Shown here: piece by piece, positions 11,588 through 24,862 of the stretch
Layout: the number at the start of each line of letters is the position of its first letter
Numbering within the stretch: the stretch's first letter is position 1
Source of the DNA: Sympetrum striolatum
Lineage: Eukaryota; Arthropoda; Insecta; Odonata; Libellulidae
Assembly: GCA_947579665.1 (NCBI GenBank)
Contig: OX388349.1
Coordinates: 71,304,841-71,368,840, forward strand
Direction of reading: 5' to 3'
DNA: 64,000 nt
The notes under the pieces: model-generated
What the model was told of the DNA's origin: nothing
What the model saw: the letters and a program-made list of their open reading frames with translations, nothing else
The model's database searches: none
Position numbers and translations under genes: made by a program

Positions 11588-14500
11588 TTCCTTAAAACTT
11601 ATGCTCATAAGAATTACATAACCACGCATACTTAAGCTTCATTCTTTACCCTCTCGATTTATTTAAGGCACTGACCTCTTCGGCTAAAAAATTCCCCCTA
11701 CATTTTTGCAACTGCAGATTATTTTTAGACATAGCCATAAATATTTTCACAGCTTGAGCATCAATCATCCTAAAATAAGTTGTATCTTAGAACTAAATGT
11801 TCTTTTTGATTTATCGGAACAGTATGTATCTTTGCATGATAAAAACGATTTTTTCTTAAAATAATTAGGTCTTAAAAATTAGGATATAAAACGATTAATA
11901 AAGGAATGGCTAACGAAAAGAGTTATAGGATGTTAAATCACAAGCTAAGATTATCGATATAGCCAATGACGTAAAAGAAAACAGATCTACTCCACTACTA
12001 CGCAGATGAATCGACACTGATCTATAAACACATAAATCCTAACGGGTAGAAGCTAAGTAAAAACTGTTGAATACACCATCAAAAGTGTTCCCTCTTATGG
12101 TAGGTCCAGACGTCTGAAAACTCTCCAAACGCCCTCTCTTTTGCTTCTTAATAACTTATCCTTCCCTTTGATCTAAAAAAAATCATTCCTTACTTTGGGC
12201 TCGAGAATGTAGGGTTCCCAAGAAACATCTTATTCCAAGAAAAATACAAAAACATATGGCACATACAAAGCGGCCGCGGAATGGAAATGTAAAAGGGGGA
12301 AAAGAAACCGGAAGAGATAAGGAAAGAGGCGATTTACGACGAAAGCTGAAGAAGATTTAAGGAGAGCGCAGAAACAAGATGAAAACAGGGAAAGAAAAGG
12401 AGGATCGGATAAAGCCGGAGAGAGAGAGAGATACGAGGGGTATTGTTCCGGGAATGAAAAGGAGGAGAGAGCAAAGGAATCAAAGGGGAGAATGTAATAA
12501 TATGAAGGATTGAAAGAGGCACTTGCAGAGAAACACTAAGCCCATAAAGAGACGGAAGTGATGAGAGAGGAGAATTTAAGGAGTGAAGTCAAGGGCGAGA
12601 GATAAAAGGCGCGACCGCAAACGGGAGGCAAACAGATGTGAGGGAAGATAAATATGAGCGAAGATACACAATTCGAGGACGTACACAAACTTCGGAAGGG
12701 TTAGGATTCGCCATCCAAAAGCGTCGCCATGGGAAAGCTGATAAGAGGATTGGCAATCGAAATTTCACAATAAAGACATCGCTAAGGTGAAATTCATTGA
12801 AACGGGTGTAAGGATCAAAAGTGATCAAAAGGAATATAGAGACCGGCCAACGCGTTGCTACACGATAATCAGATAAGAGAGATACGAGTAGAATTCTAAA
12901 ACACGTAATTTTTCTATAACCTTCAGAAAATAATATAGGAATCCGTAAAGATAAGGAATGAGATTTTTGTAATCATTATAAACCCTACAAATTGCAGGAC
13001 ATTGAATCGCACTTTCTAGGATTAAGTATAAAAAGCCACGTTCATCTGAAATTTGAGGTTTTAGAAAACTTACACACAACCTCAGGTCAAGTGCCACAGA
13101 ACAAACGTTCATTATTTTGATAATATAAATGAGAAAGTGAAGAGAACTGTGCGGGACTTCATAACGCAGAAGCTCATGGTATAATTTTTATAAGATATTA
13201 ATACTGCGCCAAACAGGTTACGAAAACGACGTAACTATGAAAATATTTCTACGCCACAACCAGTGACAATAAAGGAAATTTAAACAACATTTAAGAACAA
13301 AAATTTCGTTAAATTTTTCTCATTAACTATTCAGCTGATAATTTTATTTGTGAAAAATGTCGACGAAGGCAAATACGCGATTAATTTACACTGTACTTAC
13401 CTTCAGTGTGTAATGTAATTTAAATTCAATGTAAAGTCTTCCTCGTAACAAAATCGATAAAAATGGAACTAAACCGACATTCATACCGCAAAAGCCGTTT
13501 TTGAGGTGTGGCAGGGAGTCAACACAAAAATACAACGATATCATAGTAGATATGAAAATCTGCGTCAAAATATAATAACTCCAGACACGAGGAATATAAA
13601 TCCAAACTCGCCACTGGAAATGTCGATTTCCAAAATAACTACGAACAAGCAAACAAACCGTATACGGGTATTCCTGAGATGCAATTTCCAAGAACGTGAA
13701 ACATGAACGTCTAAGAAGCGGTTTCCAGAAGTTTCCCATCGCCAGTTTATGGTTGAACCCTGTGGGAGAGTTCGTCCCACAAATGACAGGTGTAAAGAAA
13801 ATCTTCAGTCGTAACAGCGATTTAGGGGAGTAAAGAGGGCGACGTTAAGGTGCAGTCACCGCAACTTCACTGAGAGTGGAGTTGTAATTTTATGTGTACT
13901 CGGATATCGTAGTGGTTCGGCGGCTCATAAAGAGAAGTGCCTTTTGGTGAAGCAATATAGCAAACGGGCTTTTCCTCAATAAAACAGAATTGCCCCAGCA
14001 TAAACGACATATGCAAAATTCATTCATTAAAGAGTATATGAGAATACATTGGTTAAGATAAATCTACAAAGAATGGGTTCCCATTTACTTTCCATGCACT
14101 CAACCAAGTCTAAAATATTCACGCCACAAAATAAATCGTTATATCAACGATTTACAATGCTTTATCAGAATGTATATATTGTAAACACCTACATATCTTG
14201 TCACTAATTAAAGTATACTGGATAATTTGTCTTTTATTAACGAATACTGGATAAAATTATCAACCGCAAAATGTATGCTCAACAATTCGTTATCATGACA
14301 TAAAAAAGTCTTCAAATGCAATTAATTTTTCAAATAAATATAAACATAACAACAAGGTTTCTGCAAATCATATTTATAAAACTTAGATTTAACTAACTAA
14401 TTCAGGGTAAAGCCGATAATGCAAATAACAGTCCACAGTTCCTTCTTGCTAAGGCAGGAAATTCGAAAATAACCAATGCATCTCATTATTTGGGATCCTA

Positions 14501-15463
14501 ATGCTTACGGAAAGGGAAAATGGGAAACTGATTGAATTCGTTAGAGTAAAGGATTCGATTGTTCCACCAGTTAATTCGAAATACATTTTCCACTGGTTTC
14601 AGCCGATAGCTCTAACAAAGAAATATTTCACTTCCACAGGTTAGCCTTTTTGCGAAACTATCCACAACGAGACATTATCGAACTGATGATAGAGATATGT
14701 TAGATAATGAAGAAAAACAATATTAGCTTTCCACAAAGTAACGTCTGATCATCTAGATTTCAGAGATATGATACTTAAAAATGGACACCAAAATCCCTTT
14801 AAATAAATTATAAAGAGCCTTCCATCCATAAAAACCGAAAGCAATTCTGTAGAGCATGAAAAAAGCAATCTGCGTAGTAATTTGTACTGGAATCGCTCAT
14901 TATCGCTTTCATATTAACACATACTAATAATTAATATATATTTTTCAAATGAATGAACATAATTTTGAAGTAAATCCTGTTATTTTATCAATGTACCTGA
15001 AAGGCCCCAGAACGTGACGTGGTTTACAAGATGATACCTACATTTATAAAATTACATAACCAAAACAGCACATCAAAGGACCTTCGTTAAAAAGATAAAC
15101 GAACAATATTCAGCAACCACAATAACAGTAAGTTGCTGACTAAAACCAGCACATCAGATAATTACGTTTCCACACTACGCGATGGAATGCCTACATTTAA
15201 TCTAGAAATAAAATTATTCAAAAGGCCATTGTAGAAATATGCCAGAGTACAAAAATATCCCAATTTCCACGTTTCCGCATAAAAGCGATTTCATTTTTCT
15301 TCTTTTATTTCCGACTTCGCGCCGCATTCTCGCCGAAAGCAGAATTTTCCCATGATCAATACCATATCTAATTCACTATCTCACAAAGTACACCATTTTA
15401 TTTCATGTTGACCAATACCTAATCAAAATTTGGACAATATTTCCTTCTTTGATGCACCCATCT
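11588..15463. other. Non-coding DNA with a purine-rich tract
   Basis: About 12285-12560 is strongly A+G rich on the plus strand, including an AGAGAGAGAG run near 12420, with little interruption. The remainder is AT-rich with no recognised gene. Minus-strand frames such as 13386-13739 show no family motif. Confidence 0.5.
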
Positions 15464-15471
15464 GATGTATG
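15464..15471 (+). repeat. Left 8-bp target duplication of the hAT-like MITE
   Basis: GATGTATG here against GATTTATG at 15793-15800, seven of eight identical. An 8-bp duplication is typical of hAT transposition. Confidence 0.7.
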
Positions 15472-15792
15472 CAGGGACGGACCCAGGGGGGTGGTCCTGG
15501 GGGTCCGGACCCCCCCCCCCCCCCGAAATATCAGACTCCCTCAAATCTCAATACCCATAAAGCACACGGTCCTTCAACCGTAGGAGACGGTCTCCGGATT
15601 CTTGTGCCTATTTTTCGAAAATGAAACTCAAATAACGCAAATAAACACACTATTTAATAAGCAATCACCAGCGAAAAAATCGAGTTTGCCTAACACAATT
15701 CTAGCGTCACGTTTTGTGAAATCCGAAATATCTTTTATTTTTAAATCTTTCGATCGGACCCCTCCCAAAAATGTTTTCTGGATCCGTCCCTG
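15472..15792. mobile_element. Non-autonomous hAT-like DNA transposon (MITE), 321 bp
   Basis: The left end CAGGGACGGACCCAG and the reverse complement of the right end, CAGGGACGGATCCAG, differ at one base and form 15-bp terminal inverted repeats beginning CAGGG. Next to the left end is a G-rich then C-rich run (about 15486-15524) with 16 or so consecutive Cs. The right end carries a matching CGGACCCCTCCC stretch at 15756-15767, so inverted similarity goes beyond the 15 bp. No transposase is encoded; an autonomous hAT elsewhere would have moved it. The 8-bp near-perfect flanking duplication supports the boundaries. The interior short frame at 15602-15820 is not a gene. Confidence 0.82.
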
Positions 15793-15800
15793 GATTTATG
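15793..15800 (+). repeat. Right 8-bp target duplication of the hAT-like MITE
   Basis: GATTTATG, one mismatch to the left copy. Confidence 0.7.
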
Positions 15801-18800
15801 CTGTGAATTTAGGAAAATAGTAAGAACGATATTGTTTAAAATAGAGCATAAAAGCGTCTCCAATATCATATCGCACAATTCAATATTAGAGCAGGGCATT
15901 GTTAATAGATATTCAACTAAGAGCAGAATCTATCATTGAAAAACGTTCGACATAAATTTTATCGCGATCATAATCATTCTCAAATCTATGAACCAATTTA
16001 AAGACAATAAGTTTTCTCTACGAAATAGACAATAAAAGAACAGTAAAAACTCTTCCTAAGATAGCACGAACGTAATGCGATAAACTGCGTGTATAATGAA
16101 TCCTCGTACTGAACTTCAACAGAGTATACCATATTTACTAAATATCGAAGTGAAACTCCCGAAACTGTCAAGAAAGTTTCTGGACCCCTTTTCTGACTAG
16201 AAGACGTATTAGGTGAAAGCAGGATGAGATAGGCAGAAACCTAAAGGTGTAGTCGATAGAGCCATGTCTCCAGTTAACGGCAATATCTCCGAGAATAGTG
16301 AAGAAGCTCGAAAATAAAAGAAGAGGTTGACGCTCGACGTTTCACGGATCAATGTCCTTCTAGAATTCAATATCTCTGAAATTTTCCACGATTCCTCGCC
16401 GAGGGCTTCTTTCGCAAGGAAGTGTCTTCCGCGCTATCTCGTTTTATGGAAACCATTGCCTCCTTCGGGATGACAGTTATAGGGCATGCACATCACACGA
16501 GGATGGGTATATCTTAGACCCACTCATCCCACGAAGTATTCTGAGAGCAGCGAGGAACTCACGGGTTAGACAAAGAAATTCCAAAAGTGCTATTGCAAAG
16601 ACAGGAAATCAAAATACACATGAGATGTATAAAATTTAGCTACGTTAATATTTAATCATTTTTATATTATGTCTTATCATATCATACTATAAACAATCCA
16701 CAAAAATACCAATAATATCAGTGCACACTTTCGCCAGTATACGAAATTATGGTTTAGACAATCTACACGAAGCAGTTGCGGCTTCTAGAGTTGTAAATTT
16801 ACGAAGCTATGAACTTACTGCGAATACCTTGTTATCATCCAAATAAAACAGAAATAAAGATTTGACTCTACATACTTTTATTATGGAACCCATTAAGGTT
16901 AAGAATATAATTTTATTTTATTTTTAAACCAAATCACTTTGAACATAATCAAATAGGTATGGCTGACGCAGACCACATCATAAAAATAAAGACAGTATAA
17001 TATTTAATATGAATGTGGGAAGGCGAAACTTTGTGAAAATCCATGATAAAGGAATAAAAATTTGTATTTTCCATATTATTTCATCAAGGAGAAACCGGTC
17101 GTCTCAATAAAATATTATAGAAAATACGAAGTATCATTCCTTTAATATCAAATATAATTTCTAATTAGTATCATTAAAAATCTATAATCTTAATTTTTCC
17201 GAGAAGAAAATAACTTAAAAAAGAAGAAACTGTGTAGGCTTTCCATTGATTTACCGCACTATTGGCCTCTTAAAAATTCAATTTACATTAATTTCTATTA
17301 ACTTTTAATATCTATCACTTGGACTTAAACCGAAATAAAATCAATATTTCATAAAAAGCCCCATGAGCATGCTCCAAATCCCAAAAGTTGTCAATCCGGA
17401 TAGATGACACTAATTTGCTCTTGATGAGAACTTAGGGCAAACTCGTTACAAATTAAATTAAACCAAGTCCGTAAATTACTCCGTAATCCTCCCTGATCCC
17501 TCGCATTTAGAAAAGTAGGCCAACAAAAGAGAGGCGAACCGGGATGCCATGAGGATAGCGGCGCACACAAATTCAAGGGGCCTATATAAGGGAGAGAGAG
17601 AGAAGGGGATCAGAAAAGTACATGGAAACACTGTTTAGGCTTAAAAGGAGCTCGGACGGAATCCCAAAGAGATTATCGAAGGAACGGTAGTGCAAAGGAT
17701 GGCTACGCGGGGGTCAAATCCAAAAGGAGGCATTCTCTGGGCGGAGATGAGGGTCCAGGGGAAACAAAAGAACCTGGGCAACCACCGTCCTGACAACGGC
17801 CGCCGCTTATGCATCAAAGATTCTTCCGCCGCCTGGTTTAAGAGGATTTTCCCGCCGCTATCCTCAGTTTCTGCGAATTTTATACGTACGAAAATCTTCT
17901 AATTAGTATTCACCTTTTAAATGGGTGGTTCTGAGGTTCCCCATACGCGCGAATGGGGACCCGAGGGCAATCCGATATAGATATCAGGAATAAGCTTGGA
18001 GGAGTAAAGACCAAGGATGGCCGATTCTCATTCCCTTGGAAAGTTTAATACAATGATTTGAGTCAATTCCGAAATAACTTTCACTAAAGCATAGATTAAT
18101 TTCAGAATAATACCCCAGTTTCATAGTCTGCACAGACCAATGAATTTAATGCATGATTAATATTCAATCTTCCGTAAGCGACCTTTAATATGTTTTTCAC
18201 CTTAAGCAAATCACTCCTGTTGCCTTCATCAATTTTAACTATTCTTTGATATTGAAAAAGTTTACAAATTTTCCAAACAGTGCCCATACAGTATAGAGAT
18301 ATCTTGAAACAGGATATAAAAAGTTTATAGGTATCTAAATTCGACACTCTGGTCATAATGTCATTTTCTTGTCTTATAGCGTTTTGTAATTAAATTATTA
18401 TTAGTTAACCAGCATGTTTCTTTTATAGAATACAATCGAACTAGGGCCTACATGGGAATCATACTTAATAACCATATATAAACCAATTATCCACAGTAAG
18501 AGAGTTCCTGGAATTATACCTTTAATATTTAACTTGAAAGCATAGAGGCAAGAATGAAAAAATAATTAAACTATAGCATCATAATATAAAGAATAAAATT
18601 TCGGTTAGGTAACGGTAAGGTTATACGAAAATAAACAGCTACTAATTTGAGCAGTTGAAATTTTGATTACACGAAATTTGAATCACGATTTTGAAATATA
18701 ATAGAAATAAAATAAATAGTCGTAAATTTGAACTAACTAACATGAATATTTCATTTGCGAGGTGTGCGTAGCGTGTGGTGCGTAGTGATAAAACAGACGC

Positions 18801-20784
18801 ACTGTTATTTACGCACGAGTGAAATCCCAGATGCAACTGAGGTGTTGCACCGATACCATACCATTGCTGATAATAAGTAAATTTTGTAACTTCTCTTCAG
18901 GAAATTTACCCGTACATAGTTTCTGTTAACAGTGGCCATTCGGGATTCCTAATGATGGCTTAATTGGTCGCAATTACAGATAAATTTCCAGCGCAAGGAG
19001 AATCCGTAAATCCTCTTCTTGAGAACATCTTATCGAGAAAAATTCCCTCTGGCCATGGAAATGTTCAAGAAGATCAAATGCCCTTATGTGGAATGAGAGA
19101 CCCCTCTGATGATCACGCTGCCCCAATCAATTTCTCACCCAAGGGCAAGGAAACCTTTTGTTGGCGCACCTCGCTTGATTCTCAGCTCCAATTATGCTGG
19201 ACAAACAAGTACAAAGCGGATATGATATTAACACCAAAATAGTCGGCTATCCGCGGGTTAAAATGGGAATTGAAAACAGAAGCGTACCACCCTCAAACGG
19301 GAATGAAGCATGTATTCGAAATCTCCTTTCCTCTGTAAATGAGCAACAAAACGGGAGGAAATCGGAAAATTTACTAGATCCTGGGAAAGATAATAAATAT
19401 AATGAAAGGGAAATTAACGAAGATATGAAAAGTATGAACGAATTATAATTTTGCGATTGGTCACGAAAATTAATTTCCTTATGCAAAAAGCAAAACCTAA
19501 CCTCTAAATATAAATAACTTTTTCAATAAAGAAAACTTGATTATAAAATAATAATACGCAAATTTGCAAATGCAAATGTTTGACTTAGCTCTTAAATGTT
19601 TTTTTCCCTATCTCTTATAATTTCCAAAGATTATAAAAATGTAATTTTTCGTTTCAAGGCAGTACTCCCTTGCGGTACCAATTGTACGATATTTAAACTT
19701 TAATGGTGATATATAAAATAATTATAAATGAAATATCCGCACAAGCGTTAGTGAGCGAATAGAAATGAGATTGTCATATATATATGAAACCGTAAAGTTC
19801 ATCTTCAACTGTTCAATGTCTGATATTCTATCTTTCGCTGTTGTCAGATAAAGCTTAAGGCAAAGGGTTTTTCACGAATCATTGTAACGGAGGAAACAAA
19901 AAGTAAAGTAAGAAATAAAACAGTGCAAGTTACTCACGAATTGAGACAACCTAGAACGTAGTTGTATTTTCTCTAGAAAAAATCTCAGATTTATTCCTAA
20001 ACCGTTCCTTTTTTAGACAATAAATACATTAAGAGTGATTTACCTATCCTCTTCGTATTGGTTTCCTAAATTAAAAGCAACAGGTGAACTCCTCTAGGAG
20101 TAAGCTATTTCGTACACAATCATATGTCTCTGGGCTCAGTTCCCAGGTTATCCGTTTTCTTATCATTTATCCAATTGTTTCAGGATTTATTGAAACATTT
20201 ATCATGAAAGATATATTATAAGATGAGAACTAAAGAATTTACGAATGGATTCCTAAATATTTTACTGAGGAAGATTTGCAAATATGTCAAGGTTTAAGTG
20301 AGAAAATTGCGATCAAAACCATAGTAATTTTTCTGCTTCAGAAGTGATAACGTATGGTTGTCTTAATCTTGCATCTATAAAACGCCGATACATTATAGTT
20401 CTCTGATATTTTACATGATTAGTAAAAACATTACTTGTATAACAGTTAGCCTACGAGGCACTTAAATAAGGAAACGCATACTTTCGAATATTCTTTGCGA
20501 TGATTCTTGAGAAAGATATATTTTTAAATCATTAAAAGTAATGTTTATTACTACACAAATAACCACTGTCTTCAGTAAACATTTAATTTAAGCTAGCCTA
20601 ATTATCTACTGTTTTTAAATAAGTCAGAGAGAATTTATACTAGAAAATATAACATTAATTATAATTTTTATTGACGAATTTTAACCTTTGAATGCCATTC
20701 TTCCAATTGACCCTTTTTACATTTCATTTCCCTTTTTATTAGTAAACACACAAACAAGATAAGCTTTCCATAACCGGAAAAATC
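15801..20784. other. Long non-coding stretch
   Basis: AT-rich DNA with no recognised gene or complete repeat. About 17570-17620 is a GAGAGA-rich run, and 17700-17900 is GC-richer with a short unsupported plus-strand frame. A small hairpin GGTTCCCCAT/ATGGGGACC (one mismatch) sits at 17938-17962. A run of TATATATA occurs near 19777. Confidence 0.5.
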
Positions 20785-20870
20785 CGATTGAGTGGTTAGC
20801 ATGCTAGCTCACTCCGCCACCAAGTACGCTTTACTAATGTAGTATGCTCGGGAATGTAATGCATCTCATC
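20785..20870 (+). other. Possible tRNA-derived SINE remnant (A-box only)
   Basis: GAGTGGTTAGCATGCTAGCTC at 20790-20810 resembles a D-arm/A-box as found in tRNA-derived SINE heads. About 40 nt later GCTCGGGAATG is at best a poor B-box. No acceptor pairing or target duplication was found. Could be chance. Confidence 0.25.
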
Positions 20871-21990
20871 ACAGTTCCTTGCAACTATATATTTATGCAA
20901 TATCCAAAATTATACTTCGCTACCGATATCGGTGACTTATTTAAATTTATACCCACTATAACAAAAGTCACAAAAAGGGGACCTAAGCGATGAAACGTAA
21001 CCGTTCATCCGAAATAATTTCGATGGATCGATAAACACAAAAAGATAACGAATAGGTAATTACCCTCTCCATCTCTGAGGAAAAACCTTCATCTCCAACA
21101 CAATTTTTACTGAGGAGAATTTCCCATGTGAGAACGGAGCGAAATATTTTATAAAAAGCGGACGGGGTATATACCTTCCGACATGGCAAGAAAAAGAGTT
21201 GGAGGCAAATGTGAAGAAACCACGGGAACAAAAAAGTAGCTCACTCAGGAAAAATATAGAATAATGGAGCCTCGGAATAAGCTTACGTAGGGAGTTATTC
21301 GCTAGCTTCTCCTGTCAGATATGATGCGAACATAATGAGGTAGCAAAGGGCGGGAGAGGACAGCGGTGGAAGGGCAGTCTCTGAATAGTACCTCATCCGA
21401 GCTTTATTCCTGCGAACAAGATACGAATGAGACAGAAGGAGAACCAAAAAGCCTCGCTAATGGCTGGACGGAGATTCTTTTCATCATTTGCTCCCATGCG
21501 ACAGGGTTCTATGAAATATTAGTAACTAAGGAATCCTTTTTCACAAAAGAAAAAAGGGAGAGGCTAATGGAGCCCTCACGAGGTAAACCAGAGAAGATTT
21601 TCGCGTAAGATGTTCTAAGGGATGAATTTATAGAATCGAGAGAAAAACAAGGAACAAGAATACAAAGTAGGGCTCGACCAATCACATGGTCTCATCAAAG
21701 GAAGTTCTAGGAAGAAGGAAAACCGATAGCAGTGATTTTAAGTAACGGCAAAAGCTTACCTTAACACAATCTTCCAAAGATCACCACGGTAACTTTAATG
21801 CCATTGGAATAAGATTTTAGTGTGGAGATGATTATAAAAAAATGTTTCACAAATTTATTTTGATGAAATTATCCATTGGATATTCCATAAACTAAGCCCG
21901 CGAAAGAAGCATATTTTGCTTGCTATGCTATCAAAATAAAGATGTTTTCCATTATCTCCATGCAATTTCTCTAAGAACGAAGTAAACTTA
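20871..21990. other. Non-coding DNA
   Basis: No gene or repeat recognised. Slightly purine-rich around 21340-21730. Confidence 0.5.
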
Positions 21991-22170
21991 GAGGTTTAAA
22001 ATCTCCAAAAGCAGTATTTGTCGGCGTTACTACTCTTACTTCCCCGTAGTCGGAGAGAGCAACAAATTAATGTATCATAAAAGTGCGATATTCCTTCCTT
22101 GCTTTCTCCGACTACCGGGAAGTAAGACGAGGAACGCCGACAAAGACAGCTTTTGGAGATTTTAAACCTC
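21991..22170. mobile_element. Near-palindromic MITE, 180 bp
   Basis: Inverted arms of about 70 bp (21991-22062 and 22099-22170) start GAGGTTTAAAATCTCCAAAA and match with only a few differences, leaving a spacer of about 36 bp. TA flanks both sides (21989-21990 and 22171-22172), compatible with a Tc1/mariner-type TA duplication. However, the related copy at 54178-54395 stays similar for about 30 bp beyond the right arm (CTAATTCATTA.CAGCTGA). The full element may therefore be larger than the palindrome, and the flanking TA may not be a true duplication. No coding capacity. Confidence 0.72.
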
Positions 22171-22172
22171 TA

Positions 22173-24423
22173 ATTCATTAACAGCTGAGTTCGCAAATTT
22201 CTATCTTTACAAGGAAGTACACATTTAAGAATATTTCTCCACAAGTTAAGCGGAATTTATTAACAAAACAATCATAACCTCCGCAGAAAACTCCACTTAG
22301 ACTTCACGGTGAAAATATATTTAAGCCAAGAGCGATTACCATAGTTCATTCACTCCATTCAAAAGTTTATCATATTAATTATTATAAAAACTAAATAAAA
22401 TTGCATTAATAATTAAGACTGTACAAATCCCAAAACTTTTGAAAGATAAATCCTAAACACTTCCGCTGAATTAAAAAACGAAGGTAAAATAAACAGAAAA
22501 TCTCTATAATTTAATAACTCTTCAGCAATCACCCAATTCCTCCGGGACGAAAAGACAACGGATAACATTTCATTAAAACAGAATGAATACAATTCAATAT
22601 CCACGACTGTGAGAGTAATAGAATACATAAAAGAATTTTCGTCCAGGGATGGTCATTGTGCATCAATTCGGTTAGACAGGGGAGATTTTGACATTCACGT
22701 GAATTCGTTCGGCATCAAATCCATGTACGCTTTCACTGATAATGCATTTGCAGACACCCAGAGGGAATATGTATACGATGGAATTAACAGGTGAATGGAC
22801 CGATGGACAAAATAAACACAGTTAACTGTCATCCATAAACGAGAGGCGCCTAAATAGCATGGCAGGCAAAACCAAAGGGAAATGGACTCGAGCCTCTGGG
22901 AATGATGACGAAGGTCAAAAAAGAGTCAAATCCTTCCCCAAAAGAAGCTGAGGGGATCAAATCAAATGACTGCCATTCGAAGCATTTTTAATGAGCTTAA
23001 TTCTGAGCCATTAACCTCAATTTTCTGTAAATAACGTGGAGCTGTCAAACCGATGCAGTCCAGAGAGAATTTAATGAACACCTAGGATAGGTAAAACTTG
23101 AAAATATATGCATTATCAAAAAAAAAGGTATGGTTTATTTCATTATTTTCATAAATCTGAAGCATGAGATACGAATTGTGCTGACAATCTGCGACCATCT
23201 ATTAAGACTTTCCCGAAACTTTCCTCCACGAATTTTTCAAAATAACAAACATTTGGGCCCCAAAAAGGGGCTAAGGAATAGGATTCAATCCAATCAAATC
23301 CAATGGGATTTCATAAAAGACAAATGCACATTCATGCGAGAATAAAATGTTATGAGGAAAGAATGTTTCAGAGGAAGAGAAAGTAATTAAAACCCCTACG
23401 AGGAAAAAGAGCCTCTCTGAGTGACTTTGCGTAGCTTTTTTCGTCAAAGGTATATCTGACAAATTAAAGATGTCATCAAATGTCAAAGTTGTCATCATTT
23501 TTAAATACAATGTAACCGTGGTTAATTATTTATAATATCCAATTTATTAAGATAAGTAACTAATTTTCCAAGACAGAAAAATACAACAACGGATTTCCAC
23601 CAAATTAAATATAGCCATTGATTAGTCTAAAATAATACATGTACGTAGAAAGAATTTTCGGCCAGAAATGGTCAAGAATAAGTATAGCAAATATGCCAAA
23701 AGAGAAATTAGAAAATGGGCATGACGAGCAACATTTTCAGACCAGACAAACCTTGGTCACATATAATTCTTTCTAGCGGTAAGTCTGCTAAATTACTGAC
23801 TAACTCCGTGATAAAAATTATTAATTCGGATGAACCTCTAATTAAAAATAAATATCAAATGTAATCTTAAGAAAATAAATTAATTACCTTATATTGTTTT
23901 ATTCAGGGTTGAAGTATTTTGCAGGACTGTCACCGAATAATTTCTGAGATAAATGCCCTAAATCAGATACACCTGATTTTGCCCAGGTCGCGTCCTTGTC
24001 TTTCATAAGGAGCAAAAAAGGGAAATAGTATAGCCTATTGAAAGAGTCGCAGCCACAATTCCAACTGTTTCTCTCATATATCGTTAACACTCGGCAGTAT
24101 TGCCTACCTCTGACTCTGAGATAGGTTCAGCAAAGGAATATGCCTCCCTACTTCTTTATTTGCACATTTTTCTTCAACAGAAAGAGAGGAAAATTTAATC
24201 CTTTTCCAAATTGGACGCTATTCATCATGAAGAGCGAGAAAAACTCTTCAGAAACACGTAACACAGTAGGTTTTCGTACTGAATACGCCACAAGCAACCA
24301 CAACACTGGAACTAAATATATACACTGGATACAAAAGAACTCCGTAAATTCAAAATATTGCACCGCATTATGGGTATCCATTACCTAGCTGCAGACACCA
24401 GTGCATAAAATAACATATAAAGT
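22173..24423. other. Non-coding DNA
   Basis: No gene recognised. Starts with about 30 bp shared with the 54.36-kb region (see the MITE family) and is otherwise AT-rich with no repeat seen. Confidence 0.5.
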
Positions 24424-24463
24424 ACTTGGCACTAGGCGACACGAATGCCGCCTAATGCCAAGT
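24424..24463. repeat. 15-bp-stem hairpin beside the tRNA-like repeat
   Basis: ACTTGGCACTAGGCG (24424-24438) and CGCCTAATGCCAAGT (24449-24463) pair over 15 positions with one G-T-type mismatch and a 10-nt loop. It sits at the 3' edge (minus-strand sense) of the dispersed tRNA-like repeat and may be its terminal structure or an independent insertion. Confidence 0.65.
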
Positions 24464-24862
24464 GAAAATTGAAAGTCCCACCATACATTTCAAATGGTAG
24501 AGCCGCCTGGTCTCGAGCCCAGGACATTTCGGGAGTTATGAATACATAATAACGACCAGGTAGATTACCTGGTAAAACTTATTAAATCCAAAGTTTTATG
24601 TAGATATCATATTGGGATGATCCTAAAATACGGTTCCATTATCCCCATTTGCAAATCATAAAGGAATGTAAATGGCGCTCTGGAATCGAACCAAGAATAA
24701 TCATGGAAACGTTAAACAGCGTACATGAAATGTATTTATGATCTATACTCACATGCCGGGTTTTCAGTTTCCATGTCATCGGGAAGATAAAATAAATCTG
24801 AAAAATCGAGCCAATACATTTTGAATTGGAGAATATTTGCCCTGACCTAGCGTCGAACATGG
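24464..24862 (-). repeat. Dispersed inverted copy of the 167-bp tRNA-like repeat family
   Basis: Read on the minus strand this holds three B-box/T-arm-like motifs at the spacing of the 52.6-53.9 kb array: GTTCGACGCT (24849-24858), GTTCGATTCC (24682-24691) and GCTCGAGACC (24509-24518), 167 and 173 bp apart. Sequence after each motif also matches the array units. CGCTAGGTC.GGGCAAA matches the first B-type unit of the array, TTGGTTCGATTCCAGAGC plus CATTCCTTTATGA matches A-type units, and GGCGGC followed by TTGAAATGTAT matches B-type units. The order is thus B-A-B. The last motif lies in a perfect 5-bp T-stem, CCTGG/CCAGG. No gene overlaps. Confidence 0.72.

Noticed and set aside
20130..20146. 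T-arm-like stem-loop CTGGG/CCCAG with a 7-nt loop.
   Set aside because: The loop (CTCAGTT) lacks the TTCGA core, and no flanking similarity to the 167-bp family was found.
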